From assembly GCA_000827495.1 (NCBI GenBank), contig KN817559.1, positions 244,017 through 308,016 on the forward strand: a DNA stretch of 64,000 nucleotides. The letters run 5' to 3'. The notes under the pieces were generated by a model. It had not been told where the DNA came from. It did not search any database and saw only the letters and a program-made list of their open reading frames with translations. Source of the DNA: Hypholoma sublateritium FD-334 SS-4 (lineage: Eukaryota > Basidiomycota > Agaricomycetes > Agaricales > Strophariaceae). This document shows positions 1 to 11,693 of the stretch, piece after piece. Both the position numbers and the translations under genes were made by a program. Position 1 is the first letter of the stretch; each line of letters opens with the position of its first letter.

Positions 1-341
1 ACGATAACGCGACTCTTTTGTAATGGACCCACCATGACATTTACGTATTCATGTTCCTCGATTTCGTGACATTTTCCTAGTATACATCAATTTGTATGAA
101 CCTTACCTACTGAATACATTCATGCCACGCATCATTTCTCTGACTGAGATGCAGAAGTTACTGATGACGACACTTCAGGGATCTGCAGTTCATCGGATTC
201 TCTCTTCAATCGACGTTAACTATTTACCTCAAGGTTGCCTCATGGTGTCATGGACCAACAACGCAATGATCACTCATTAAGCGCCCGCCTGAGTCAGTCT
301 TGAGTAAGTGCGACGTTCAAAATATTGGCATTCGCCATTTA
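1..341. other. intergenic edge
   Basis: No coding stretch was recognised between the window edge and the stop codon of the first Gal80-like gene. The short ORFs here have no family resemblance. It holds the 3' flank of the minus-strand gene. Confidence 0.5.
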
Positions 342-1619
342 TCAAAGAACAATCGTCTTTCCCTCCGCTATGCTCCGCTTCACCGCATCCAAAACGTGGT
401 GGTTCTTGACCGCATCGTCGATGGTTGCGTACGGCTGGTCCCCGCTCGCGTACGCATCCCACGCGGCGCCGATGATACCCAGCGCGCCGCTTTCTACCCC
501 GGCGATCTCGACCTTCTCGCCGTTCAGGGACACCGTCGGGTTCGCTATGTTCATGAACGTGAACTCGTCGGACTCGACGCGAATGGAGCCCTCCTCGCCG
601 TCGATCTCCCATAGGAGGAGCCTGCGCCCCGGCGTTTTCTTGTACCCCGTGCGCCAGGTTATGCTGGCGAGCGCACCGGACTTGAGCACGCCGGAGATGG
701 CATAGTGGTCCACGATCGTGGCGGCGAGAGTTTTCCCGGTGGGATTTCCGTCGGCGCCCACGATGGCCGCTGTGGGGTAAATTGTGGTAGCAGTAGCATT
801 TATCGTGCTAAAATCGCCTAGAACGAAGGTCAAAGAGTCGAGCTGGTGTCCCACACCGATGCTTAGTGGCGTCGCACCTTTACAATTCCCATAGATGTTA
901 GTCCGACCACGACGCGAAGTAAATAAGTTATGTTACCATTGGTACTGTCCACTCCGTATACGTGCGCTTCGGATACGATAGGCGGCCAGAAATTAGAATC
1001 TCGGGCGACGAGGCCGATCTTTACGAGTTTGGAAGAGACCCCATTTCCCTATAGTAGTTTCCCGCTTACCATAACTGTTGATCGCACTGTTCCAATTGCA
1101 CCGGATTGCACTAATTCTTTAACCTATATAGTATAACCTATCCAGGAAATTATTACGAAGATAACATTAACATGCGCGTACCTTCTTGATCACGGGCGAA
1201 TGCCGCCCTTGGAGGCCGATGATAGACTTGACACCTTGTCTATGCGCCGCCGCTTGGATCTCGAGCGTCTCTTCCAGCCCACGGCCGGCGGGCCACTCGA
1301 GGAAGAAATTCTTCTTCTGAGCGATGGCAGGTAGGACCGCGTCCTTGTGGTGTGGTGTTTTTACTGACACGACGACAAGGTCGACGTCAGGGTCGGCGGC
1401 GATGAGCGCGGTGTTCCCGTGGTAGGCCTTGACATCGTTCCCAAGCTGGGCAGTGTACTTCTCAGCAGAAGCTTTAGCTGACGTTTCGTTGGTGGTCGAG
1501 ACCGCTACGAGCTTATATTTGGTCTGGATCGAAGGTTGAAAGAGAGCTGGACCTAGGTTTGCGGCCGCCCACCCTGTGGCGGAAAGGCCGACGAAGCCTA
1601 CCCTGATGCGTGAGGGCAT
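342..1619 (-). CDS. Gal80-like Gfo/Idh/MocA family protein, copy A
   Basis: Predicted NAD(P)-binding protein of the Gfo/Idh/MocA superfamily, Gal80-like branch. Exons on the minus strand are 1619-1182, 1123-1070, 1018-937 and 877-342. All junctions are GT-AG and the phases add up to 369 aa. The N-terminus IRVGFVGLSATGWAA is a Rossmann GxxxxxG start. At the place where catalytic members carry EKP it has FFLEWPAGRG, so the usual lysine is absent, as in Gal80-type proteins. GLQGRHSPVIKK and the C-terminal beta-domain (NPTVSLNGEKVEIAG) match copies B and C. Exons 1-3 have the same lengths as in B and C (438, 54, 82 nt), so the three are recent paralogues. Copy A lies in opposite orientation and keeps VGHQLD. 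In yeasts Gal80 is a galactose-responsive repressor. Whether this protein is an enzyme or a regulator cannot be told from sequence. Confidence 0.9.
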
Positions 1620-2857
1620 AGTGTCAATTGAATGGCAGCAGATTCAGATGGTTTATATGAGGAATGATAAGGAAACCCCGCGCGAAGGCTCCGTCCGCAG
1701 AAATTACTTTCCACGCAAGCTCAGTGGTGGAGACTCTGATGAGCGAGTGATCACAGGTTTCTATTTTCGTTCAATCAGCCTTTGATCAGCCTGCCGAGTT
1801 CTTTCAATTGTGGAATTACTTGACATACCCGATAGTAGAAGATGTCATTGACTTCTGCTTCCCAATGCCCATTGAATTGCATAGGGCTAGCGCGGCATAC
1901 TACCGTGACCAATTACATGTCTCTTTCTGTAATTCCTCGCTAAAAATTGAATGTTAATTCTGGTCGTATGAAGCACAATAGGTGTGAACCTGATATGGCA
2001 GTAAGATATACTTACTGCACCTGCCAGGCAAAGTATTCTACGTTCATAAATCGAAAAAACCGAAGTCGTTAGGCAAGCACGTTGCTTGATACTGCATAAA
2101 GTTTACCACATAAAATGTAGCATGTACTACTTCCTGTGTTGAAAAGACACGTCTTGGTCAATAATATCCAGGCGTGTTCCGATTATGTATTTATAGATGT
2201 CGAGTAAATGGAAGATATATTTGAGCATCGAAGACAGAAAACCCGGTGAGAATCGTGAAACCATGATAGCTAGAGAGAAGAAAAGAATTTAGAACACTAT
2301 TACTAACAGAACTTTGAAAAAACGGACCAACTACTTAGTGGAAATGCCCAAGCCAGGTTGGAGTGATCTGTGAGTGCCAGTTCGGGTGAAAATACTACGC
2401 GCAAGATCAAAACACCCGGGCATCTGGATCTGCAACTATTGCGCAATACGTATGCAATATAGAGGGGCATTCCCAGCTTGTTCCCAGCCAAGACGTTCTC
2501 TAGATATTCCGATTCAGTGGCTTTAAATGACGTTTATTCACTTGTTAAACTTCGTCTGAAGTTATACATAGTATTACGTCCCAGCAAAAATCTTACTGTC
2601 CACATGCGAATAGAACCGATAGATGAATTCCAGGGCACAAGGCTTTTACAAGGCTTTTACCAACGCTCTCGCAAGGCTACACACGGTCTAGAGAAGGTCA
2701 CCGAATGAATATGATTCGTTCGAGCTAAACAGGAGCACGTGTGCTCTCGTGGTCGGCATTACGCAATGACTTACATATCGATCGATAGTATTAAAGGCAA
2801 ATACGAGGTGTTTCTAAGCATCTTGCCTTCGCCCACAATCATCTCAGAAATTTCAGC
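1620..2857. other. divergent intergenic region
   Basis: About 1.2 kb between the start of minus-strand Gal80-like copy A and the plus-strand superoxide dismutase. It must hold both promoters. No gene, repeat or RNA was recognised. Confidence 0.5.
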
Positions 2858-3628
2858 ATGTCTAACACTCTTCCCCCCCTCCCCTACGGGTATGACGCCC
2901 TCGAGCCCTATATCTCGACCGAGATCATGACTCTCCACCACACCAAACATCATCAGACCTACGTCACTGCGCTGAACGCTGCTGAGGCGTCGTACGCCAA
3001 AGCATCGACCCCCAAGGAGCGAATTGCTCTTCAAGCCGCTCTCAAATTCAATGGAGGAGGTATTTGACAGAATATTTTTCTCCGATCAAATGGTGATCTT
3101 ATCATTCGCGTCAGGACATATCAACCACTCTCTTTTCTGGAAAAACCTCGCACCCTCAGCGGCCGTTAACAAGGGCACTGGTGGTGTCCTCAAAGATGGT
3201 CCTCTCAAGGCCGCAATTGAAAAGGCGTTTGGATCTCTCGATAACTTGAAGAAGCAGTTCAACACGACCACTGCTGGTATTCAGGGATCTGGCTGGGGAT
3301 GGCTCGTAAGCATACAACCGAGACAGTGCTATTTCTGGATGCTCATGTTTTGAATAGGGTGTCAACCCCACGACCAAGGTTCTCGAAGTTACCACCACCG
3401 CCAACCAGGATCCTCTCCTGACTCACGTCCCTATCATCGGCGTTGATATCTGGGAGCACGCCTTCTATCTCCAATACAAGAACGTCAAGGTCGACGTAAG
3501 TGGACCCTTTTTCTCATCATAAATGTTCTAATTCTCTGCCGCAGTACCTTGCCGCTATCTGGAATGTCATCAACTTCGAAGAGGCCGAAGCTCGCTATGT
3601 CGAAGCTGTTGGATCTTCTAAGCTCTAA
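2858..3628 (+). CDS. Mn/Fe superoxide dismutase, probably cytosolic
   Basis: Converts superoxide to hydrogen peroxide and oxygen. Exons 2858-3059, 3115-3305, 3358-3495 and 3545-3628 give 204 aa, close to the usual mature length. The N-terminal alpha-hairpin domain contains [11 protein letters not shown] with metal ligand His27. The second ligand is in HINHSLFW, and the last two are in [11 protein letters not shown] (Asp, His). GSGWGWL and WNVINF are family signatures. The protein begins [17 protein letters not shown], directly at the mature domain with no presequence. I therefore infer a cytosolic form of the manganese enzyme rather than the mitochondrial one. The metal (Mn or Fe) is not proven by sequence. 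Neighbours are unrelated in function. Confidence 0.95.
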
Positions 3629-4921
3629 GCAAATTAACCATGTACTTTTATTGACATCGACGTGAATCAAATAGCTGTAGTATGTGTCAAGCATGTGCTT
3701 CAGAGTCTCCAGGCCGTATGTAGCGCAAGCACTATCATGCAAATTCAAGTGTTAGGCTTATCTTATCAGCTAGCCACGGTGTCGGGGCCGCCCGGAGAAC
3801 CGGCCAACTCACCGGCTCAAGGTCACGGGCCTCGGTGACGTAACTAATATCTAACAATAGAAGTAGCTTATTACCCCCGGTACCTCTTCGCGAGTCCAAC
3901 GGCTTGAATGACTCCAATCACGCTCGCGGTGTAGAAAAGTTTTTTGAAAAGTTCTTAGGCTTCTATAAAAGTATGCGAAACTCAGATGGAACGGAAAACA
4001 CCAGTCCTGGAAATAGGATGGTTGAGGACAGCACAGTCATCTCCTCGGTTGTACGCCAGGTCACCAACCTTAGATGTTGATGTAGTACGTACATCAGTAG
4101 ATAATCGTTTGAACATTTGAATGGTTCCACAATATCTTGATGCACACATATCCAGACGTCGAGGCGCTACTTCTCCGCACCAACTTTAACGACTTGCAGA
4201 CCATTGTTCGTGCCAGTCTTACTCACAACAGCTCACAACTGACATAACTGATCAAATGAAGTCGACATACCATCAATCGTGGCTGATTTCAACTCCGCGG
4301 CTCCCTGAAAAGGTACTGTTATACCTTCCACTTGAGATACGTCCTGAGAAGGATCTCACACGTGGGGAATTGCTCTGTCCGTAGTTTACATACCACACGT
4401 TCTGCTAATTGGTATTCTGACTATGACATGGTATGCAAAAGGACCGTCGATCAAGTCCATTGACAAGTATCGGCACTGCTCAATCACTGCCCCGGAGACC
4501 ATGATTGACCCGAAACGGACGTCTCGAGTATTTCTCTTACAATTGTTCATCTCAATTGCCGTGTTTCCGCGGTCAAGTGTCCTGGGGCTGTAGCTTTACT
4601 GCTCCATCATCGTTATCGATCATGCTCAAGTAGCCATTTCCCGGTATGCGTGTCGTGACGCACCCTTCGCCCTGAGCGTCAAAAGCGCTCACGGGCGCAA
4701 TACTAGGCACCTCGTTTCTTTCCTCTTTCTACTCCCATCTCCTTCTATAGGCGGGGTCTTCCGCCAGGGCCTTGAGCTCAAGTAAAGGCCAGTCACACAT
4801 TTTACCTCCTTCCTTAATCCACAGTGCACCCACCGACAATATCTTCTTGAAATTAGACTTCCTTCGAGAAGCAGAAAAGTAAATCAGGACAATAGTCACC
4901 CTTGAAGGTCGCCGATCCCAT
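3629..4921. other. intergenic region
   Basis: About 1.3 kb between the SOD gene and the F-box gene. No coding exon with family resemblance, RNA or repeat was recognised. The final part should contain the F-box gene promoter. Confidence 0.5.
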
Positions 4922-6480
4922 ATGTCCGTATCCCCGCCCTTCGTCTTGCTTCCCGCCGAACTTCTCGAGGAGTGCTTCCGCCCCCTCACCTTCCAGGACA
5001 CACGGAGCGTCGTATTCGTCTGCCGGGTGTTCGCAGACGTTGGCCGACTCTTGCTCTACCGAAAGATTGTGCTCAGAAGCGACCAGCGGCACGTTGAGCA
5101 CACCATTTCACTGCTTATCCGGGACCCAACCCTTGCTGTGAAGATCACCCACGCAACGTTAATTACAGTACCGCCGCTGCCGCTCGAAGGTTCGCCATGG
5201 ATCCGGCCAGACTTCTTTGCGCACTCGGTAAATCTACGATCCCTCGAACTTCAAGGCTTCCCATTTTCCCGCCCGGACGATCAGGGCATTTTTAACACAG
5301 TGCTGCGCACCAGGTGCCTCAAGCTTGCTCGTTTTACATACCGCCCTGGTGTAGTGAGGTTCCCGGATAGTGGATTTGAGCTGGCGGGCCTAAAGTGTGT
5401 TACGTGGCAAAGCTCCCTCGGTGCGTCCTTGTTCTCTATATGTCGTATGACTCTGACCATGAAATTATTTAGCGACAATAGAATTGAAGCTGATGCCTAT
5501 TATGGCAGCGTCGTCTTCATCACTAACAAATATTTCTTTTGAAGGAATGGTCATTCACAAGACAGGGCAGCCATACGACTTCTTCTTGCAACACCACTTT
5601 CCGAACCTTCTGTCGTTGCAGCTCGGCTCTTTAATACAGACTAATATACCTCTCCGGACAAACACTTTAATAACGCAATTTATTCTGCGACATAATGGAA
5701 TTCAACATCTCTCCTTAGGAAGGCAGCGATCCAATGACATGTTCTTTCAATTCGATGAAACTCTACTCGCGCTCGACTCACTCTCCTGTCTTCAATCCTT
5801 CGAAGGCTTCCCAGAAAACGTCGCAGTACTTGCCCGCCGTGAAGTCGCGTCCCTCTATCAAATTACCGCACTCTCGATCTTCTGCCAGACGGCACTTGAA
5901 GACCCCCTCACCGAGATATGGCGGATGTTCGAGATCGTCAAGACCCAGAATACACCCAAAAAACATTTGAAAGTCCAGCACATCCGCTTGCACTTTGATG
6001 TTCACTTCACCCATCGGATGCCCTCTAACTCGACTCAGCTGACACACCTGAGGCTGATGGACGCGTTCGCCGATATGTGTCCGCTCGTAACGACCTTACA
6101 CGGCCGTCTGCTCCCCATGGGCGCCGTACGTCGTCTCCCCTTCATACCAATGATGATCGACTGATGCAGATGGGCTTTAGGACGCGTTTCAGAAAATGTT
6201 CCAGATGTATGAACACCTCACGGTCATCTCCCTGCCCATACAGTCGTTCCTCTTGCTCCCTCATACGCCGCTGAAATTCTTCGAGCCCGTCGCCGCCACA
6301 TGTCGCAAGCTGCGGTGCGTCGTAGCGCGCAAGCCGCCGTACACGGACCTAAAGTATACCATACACACCCTTGTGCGCGGTGACCAAGGTGTGCTCGTGG
6401 CGGTTGATGTCCGGACGACGCGCGACATATCCGCCGAGCTCGACGCTTTACATATGCCGAGCCATATATTTTACCATTGA
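4922..6480 (+). CDS. F-box/LRR-like protein
   Basis: Exons 4922-5420, 5473-6125 and 6181-6480 join in phase to 483 aa. The N-terminus has a short F-box-like helix (LLPAELLEECF, residues about 8-18), followed by hydrophobic repeats resembling degenerate leucine-rich repeats (NLRSLELQGFPF, FPNLLSLQLGSL, THLRLMDAF). This architecture is extremely common in Agaricomycetes. Proteins of this kind are usually thought to be substrate receptors of SCF ubiquitin ligases, the F-box binding Skp1 and the LRR region binding the target. The target is unknown. All reading frames are open across the inferred exons, so the gene looks intact. The F-box is weak and is assigned by position and pattern only. Confidence 0.75.
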
Positions 6481-7273
6481 CTGCATACCCGCCCGCCGCA
6501 GTGCTGCGAAAAATTCTCCACCGCATAATTTACCGCCCCATTTTATTTTCTAGACAATGAACACCACTTACGCGCAGTCAAACCGCCTAATAGCACACCA
6601 GTGCTTTGCTAATTTCCGTCGGCACACGGAGAACCACGTAACAGTAGATACCTGATTGGTTATTTTTATTTATGATGTAGCACTAGCAATAACAGTTTAA
6701 ATGGAATGTGGCTTCCTGTACATCCACAGCCAACCCGTGGATATACGCCTACTATACCCGGGACAGAGCGCGGTTTTTTTGCTTTTCAAAGTGGCTTTGT
6801 GCACTTTCTGAATGTGAACTAAAAATAGCAAGGTTTAAACGACAACTGCAAGACATACGTCCGTGTCGCAGTGATTGTGATAGATCTTTGGAAACCGTCC
6901 GTCCAGCACACCTTTGTGAGTCACACGGTATTGGCCCGATTCTTCATGGTGCATCTCGTGAGACTATGCAGCCTGTAGGTGCTTGTAAACTTTCATGCAG
7001 CGTTGTTTGTCAACTTCCTACATTTCAATCTTAAAATAATGCTAGGAACTTGAACCAAAGGCGGATAATCATAAAAATCAAATAGAAATACACGAGCGAG
7101 AGAAAAATAGTACGCAGTCTTTTGTTCGTCAAATACATACCAGCTTTAAGTCGTACTTGTTGCTGTAAATACTCATCGAACATCTAATGATTTTGAATTG
7201 ATGATTTTATGTTGGAAACTAATTCGAGGCTTTGTTGGCGTTTTCAATTGGTCAAAATATCATAATAGATTGA
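6481..7273. other. intergenic region
   Basis: About 0.8 kb of AT-rich sequence between the F-box gene and the phosphatase relic. Nothing recognisable. Confidence 0.5.
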
Positions 7274-8520
7274 TTACAATATGCTGCACACATTTCTAAA
7301 GGCTGCACTTTCTATTAACAGAGTCGCGGTGCCCAACGGCAGATCTCCAGTCGCGCTGCTGGTGAATTCGTGCGTCAGATGCATGCAATTATGGAAGGTT
7401 AAGCAATTCCATCCATATTTTGTGCCGTTAGAAAATGAGTTGGGCACGGCTTTGAGCACATCTAGTCCATCGTAGTGCCCCCAGCAACGTTGGTCAAGCA
7501 CCATGGAAATCTGGAAATCTCAAGACCATTAGGGTCGATCGTGTTGTTGAATATAGGCGAGCTCCGTTTCATGACGTGGAGATTTCCCGAGAGTACGAGA
7601 TCCACGCAGTATTTTTTTCAGGATGCTTGCGAAGGCTTCCTGGCACTCGGTACAAGCCGCACTGCTGATAGTAACCATGGGCGATGTCCGGCTAGAAAGG
7701 ACAGTACTACTTCACCAGATAAAACCGCAAAGATACTAGGCCTACCGGCCACAACCCAGGATGTCTTCTGGCTGTCGACACTCTCCAGATCCTTCCGCAA
7801 CCAATCAACTTGTTCATTTGTTAATCCGAACGGGCCACTATCTTCCCCATCAGAGCCGCCCGGCTGATCGGGACCAATGAGTCCATGGCCCAGATCAGTT
7901 TCGGTGTCGAATTGGATGTCATATGTAACGGACTATTCCATGATCGAACGGATACCTTGAGACTCTGACGAGGGCATATGGAAGTGATGACTGTGGCCCG
8001 TGAAGTTCGTCTGTCCCGGGACGCAGATGGTGATATCAAAAGTGATGCTTATTCTCAGCTTTGTCTTTGTCGCCCCCGTTGTCGCTCACAGATTCACTAG
8101 TAGAGCTCAATTTCCAGGTCATAATTGCAGGACGAAGATAGAAACAAATCTCACAGTTTGCTTCATGATTCATAGTATTCGAGTGGACACGGGCTTGCAT
8201 CTCTGCTTTGAGCCTATAATCGGCATAAGCAATGTCTGAATCTACGAATAATAGATATGAGCCCAGTTAGCGCTTGACTCCGAGTTACCCAGCCGCCAGC
8301 GGAGATATGTATTAGAAAGGTGCTGACTCCGACGATGCCACAAAAAACCGCAACTATTGTTTTGCTGCAGTGATTGCATAATGTTTATTTCTCCAGGAAG
8401 GAGAAGATTAGCGGCACCCATTCCTACTGTCGTCCCCCATGCCCCTATCCCCATCAACCCGAGGTCGACTACGACAGCCATGCCAGTCGCATTTCTCTCG
8501 GGAGGTTCTGGAGGAAAATA
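7274..8520 (-). pseudogene. decayed purple acid phosphatase (metallophosphoesterase)
   Basis: On the minus strand, blocks in the correct family order can be read: VVVDLGLMG, then DIAYADYRLK, NHEANC (the asparagine-histidine metal-binding block), ICVPGQTNFTGHSHHF, FDTETDLGHGLIGPDQPGG, GPFGLTNEQVDWLRKDL, GHRPW, and a C-terminal block. These are the signature segments of fungal purple acid phosphatases, secreted binuclear-metal enzymes that release phosphate. The blocks are in different frames. There is a frameshift before ICVPG, an in-frame stop near RSIME, a one-base insertion after GHRPW and an extra A in an A-run. The GHVH-type ligand motif reads GNLH, so one metal-binding histidine is lost. 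The expected signal peptide and N-terminal domain are not clearly readable; degraded traces may reach about 9000. I am confident this is a dead copy. Confidence 0.85.
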
Positions 8521-9639
8521 TCGGCGTAGTTCAATTCGTTTCTTACCCACGAACTGAGAGCAATGTAGATATATTCGATTTGAATCCGACCAAGCGTTAT
8601 GCTGAAATTACTTGCCCACGAGTTCTGAAACAATAAAAACAAGATTTCCGCAATTTCATGGGTGTAATGCATTGCGAAATCACCGGCGCCCATATCCATA
8701 ATGTGCTATATTTGTGGATTGAATGATCACGTCGGCGCATGTATTTATTTAAAGGCTCAGGGAACATACTGTACGCCAATGAGAAACCAACATGTAATCC
8801 ATATTTGCTTCTCTGCAGTGTACGCAATCATCCGAAAGCTTCTCTAGTACTGCATACTCCGCAGTTCGGACACAAGTTATTTAGGGACTTGGAAGAGTTC
8901 AGTTTAGCTGTTCAGGCGAAATGTTGTAGCCCGCCAACGGCGCATAAGAAAATATTTGATGCCCTCAGTGAGCCTCAGTATTGTAGTTCCTAGTAGTACA
9001 TTTCGTGCTTCAGACACAGGTGCCCGTGTGGACTCAAGGCACATACCCTTCAAGGGAGTAATTATAATTCATGACAGGCCTGTACACTTCAAATAGCAGC
9101 CTTACGGGGTGATCATGGGTCCCGCTTGCATCCCTGTCTTGCACCCTTCATGTCTTATCTGGATATCATCTCTTACGGCAGGCAATGCTGCGTAACGACT
9201 CCAACCATCGCCGTGGGCAAGGACTTTCCTCGTGCAGCGAGCAGAGACGAAGCGCATACGATGGCGGCAGCAGCTTGCAAGCACGTCCAGTTATTAAGGT
9301 GCGCAGTAGAGCAAGCAGGCATCTATGCGCGGTAACCAACTCCCCTGCTTCGCAGCGGGCAAGATTGGGCCCGCGAGACCTGCCACATCGGTGCGTATCT
9401 GTGGTCATCAATCACGGTCTAAATCAACACGATATTGAATAATCCACGTCAGACAGATGTCGTTAATGCCCACATTCCATAGGAGCCAGACAGCAAGCGT
9501 CTCCGGGTCAGTGTGCCCAGTGCTGTTTACAGATATTAACACATTTCCGCGAATATTCGAGAGGTTTCCGCAGTAGATAGAGCCCGTTCAAGCCGGTGGA
9601 TGTCCCAGTACTGGACTAGTATATCATCAGAGTTCGCTT
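8521..9639. other. region with possible N-terminal remnants of the phosphatase relic
   Basis: No intact gene. Short minus-strand stretches could be eroded 5' exons of the purple acid phosphatase, but no block is clear enough to place. The rest is unrecognised. Confidence 0.3.
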
Positions 9640-9952
9640 CACATCAGCTGGACTGACAATCCGCGTTGAACAGGTGATAACAATATAACGCCCGGGAGAT
9701 AGCAGCTAATCTAGGAGAGATATGGCGAAGAAAATGAATCAGGATTGGAACAACAGGCCAGACTCGAGCATGAAGAGCCCCGATATGCATCTCAGTGGAG
9801 ACCAGGTCGAGATCGACGGAGCAGAAAAGCACGTACTTGGGATCCTCGGAGCAAGATGGAAAGAATATGCGAGTGGTCAGGAAGGCTGGTATGCCAAAAA
9901 CGAAGCCGGAGTCAGAGATCACGAGAGAAATCGAGAGGCGCCTGAAAAATAA
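9640..9952 (+). pseudogene. Gal80-like relic (C-terminal fragment)
   Basis: The plus-strand reading PDMHLSGDQVEIDG followed by HVLGILGARWKEYASG lines up with the C-terminal part of the three intact Gal80-like genes (for example NPTVYLNGEKVDIPG and AVGILGAAWEAYADG in copy C). After that the frame reads into a degraded tail instead of the conserved GKTIVL end. Upstream, 9640-9720 can only be matched with frame changes to the segment before the serine-rich turn. The first two-thirds of the gene (Rossmann domain) is absent. It lies between copies A and B, so the array once had at least four members. Probably not expressed as a functional protein. Confidence 0.75.
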
Positions 9953-11693
9953 TGGACGGTGACGCTTCCAGGAGTCTGATTATTTGACTTGGATGGGTTG
10001 CGTGATGTTTTACTTGATGGAATGGACACAGATTTGTTGATGTAGATCATCTCACCTTTCGAGCCTGTCCGTATCAGTTTAGATTTCTCGAGATTTATCC
10101 CGAGATCTAAATGTGTCGTCAATCAGTAACGAATATCAAAAGTAAGAAGTTCAAATTGACCATCACCTGCAATTCAAATTGACACTGAATGACTAACTCA
10201 CCAGTCGTAATTCCGCTTTACGTTGATCTAGGAATCGATTCATCAACGCAGAGCTTCAAAACAGGCCTTGTGGCCGACTATGCATCAATGGGACTGCATC
10301 GGAGATAATTGTATTTACGACGTGAAGATGATCGAGTCGAAGTCGCGGTGACATCCGCGTGCAGTTTTTTCTTATCACTTTCAGTACCGGCGTTGGCTAT
10401 GTGCGCCATTCTCCCGCATTACAGCTCGCAACGCAAGACCCCAGTCCGACCTACGTTATTTCAGAAGTCGAATCTGGTGACAGGGCAGTCTACTCACCGA
10501 GGAATGACCTCTTCTAAACACACTCACAAAGAGTGAGCATAACTGGTACCAGCGAAGCTTGAATACCGTTGTCTGATGCCAGCTAGACGACGATGGTATT
10601 AAGCCCATACTGCTTTAGCTCTCCACATTTGCTCCGCATGACAAGTTCATGCTCACCGCCGTGTTAACCAGGTCGGAGGCATCCGCGTCTGCGACGAAGC
10701 ACGACGCCATGGCGAAGTAAGATGTCAAGGGGTACTATAGGCCCATCGATTAGGACATTATGCGACAATCAAGGATGAGCTCAGAGATGGATTCAATCAA
10801 AAACAGCTTGGAAAAGAGGAGTACTGTGGGCATTTCACGGTCGAATAATGCGCATATATTCAAATGAATGCGACATACCTCTTGGTATTGTTCTGAGACT
10901 TCGGTGTTCAAGAACTTGAGGAATTAGAATTAGAATACATGAGTCAACATCGCGTATTCAGCATCAAGTATCACAAATCGTAAGTGGGGGTGGAAAGAGA
11001 ACCAAAGCGTTGAATGTGGCCGAACCGTGAGAAGCATTCGGAGTGTTAATCGGAGTTTGCAACGTGGAGTTGGTCGCGTCCGCGCCAAAAAGTTGAAGTT
11101 AACTTTGAGTTCACGCGTTCACGCCGCGCCGCGCGCAAGGTCAGTCAGTATTCAACGTTCAACGTTTAAAGTTCAACGCTTAACATGAACTTGAACATCA
11201 AAGTTCAAGAACGCGACCCATACATATGCTTATCTAAACGTGAAAATCACTCTGTTAACATTGCTGTTGAGTGACTTGCATTTCGACCTAACCCCACCCA
11301 AGCCCCACCCATTCCGGTGACCGAGGTCCCATGTATTCATGTACGACTTGAATTTCGTCATGGTACTATTCCGCCATCGCAGACAGCAGGTGATATTGCG
11401 CAATAATTCAGTAACATTGACAATCTGTCATGACTAATTGGTCCTTTCTCCTCCTCCTTCACTAGACAACGAAGACGCAATATATCCCGGTTCAGTCTCT
11501 GTATACCAATCATTTACCATTCAATTTTTCAGAAGTTCTCGTACTGCGGCCTTCAATCAAACTGAAGTGCAAAGCACCAATTATTCTGACGAGCCAACCA
11601 CCTCACATTTCTACCTTGGCACAGAAAATCAGAAAGTCAACTGTAAGATACGTCCCATCACCACGAATTGCACCTCCACGATAGAATCGTACC
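9953..11693. other. gene-free region
   Basis: About 1.7 kb without a recognisable gene. It contains a small candidate inverted-repeat element at 11072-11218 (listed separately) and presumably the promoter of Gal80-like copy B. Confidence 0.5.
11072..11218. repeat. candidate MITE-like element
   Basis: A 147-bp segment bounded by GGTCGCGT and its inverse ACGCGACC. Inside it short motifs related to GTTCAACG and TTGAACTTT recur in both orientations. It has no coding capacity. No clear target-site duplication was found, so assignment to a mobile family is inference. Confidence 0.4.
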
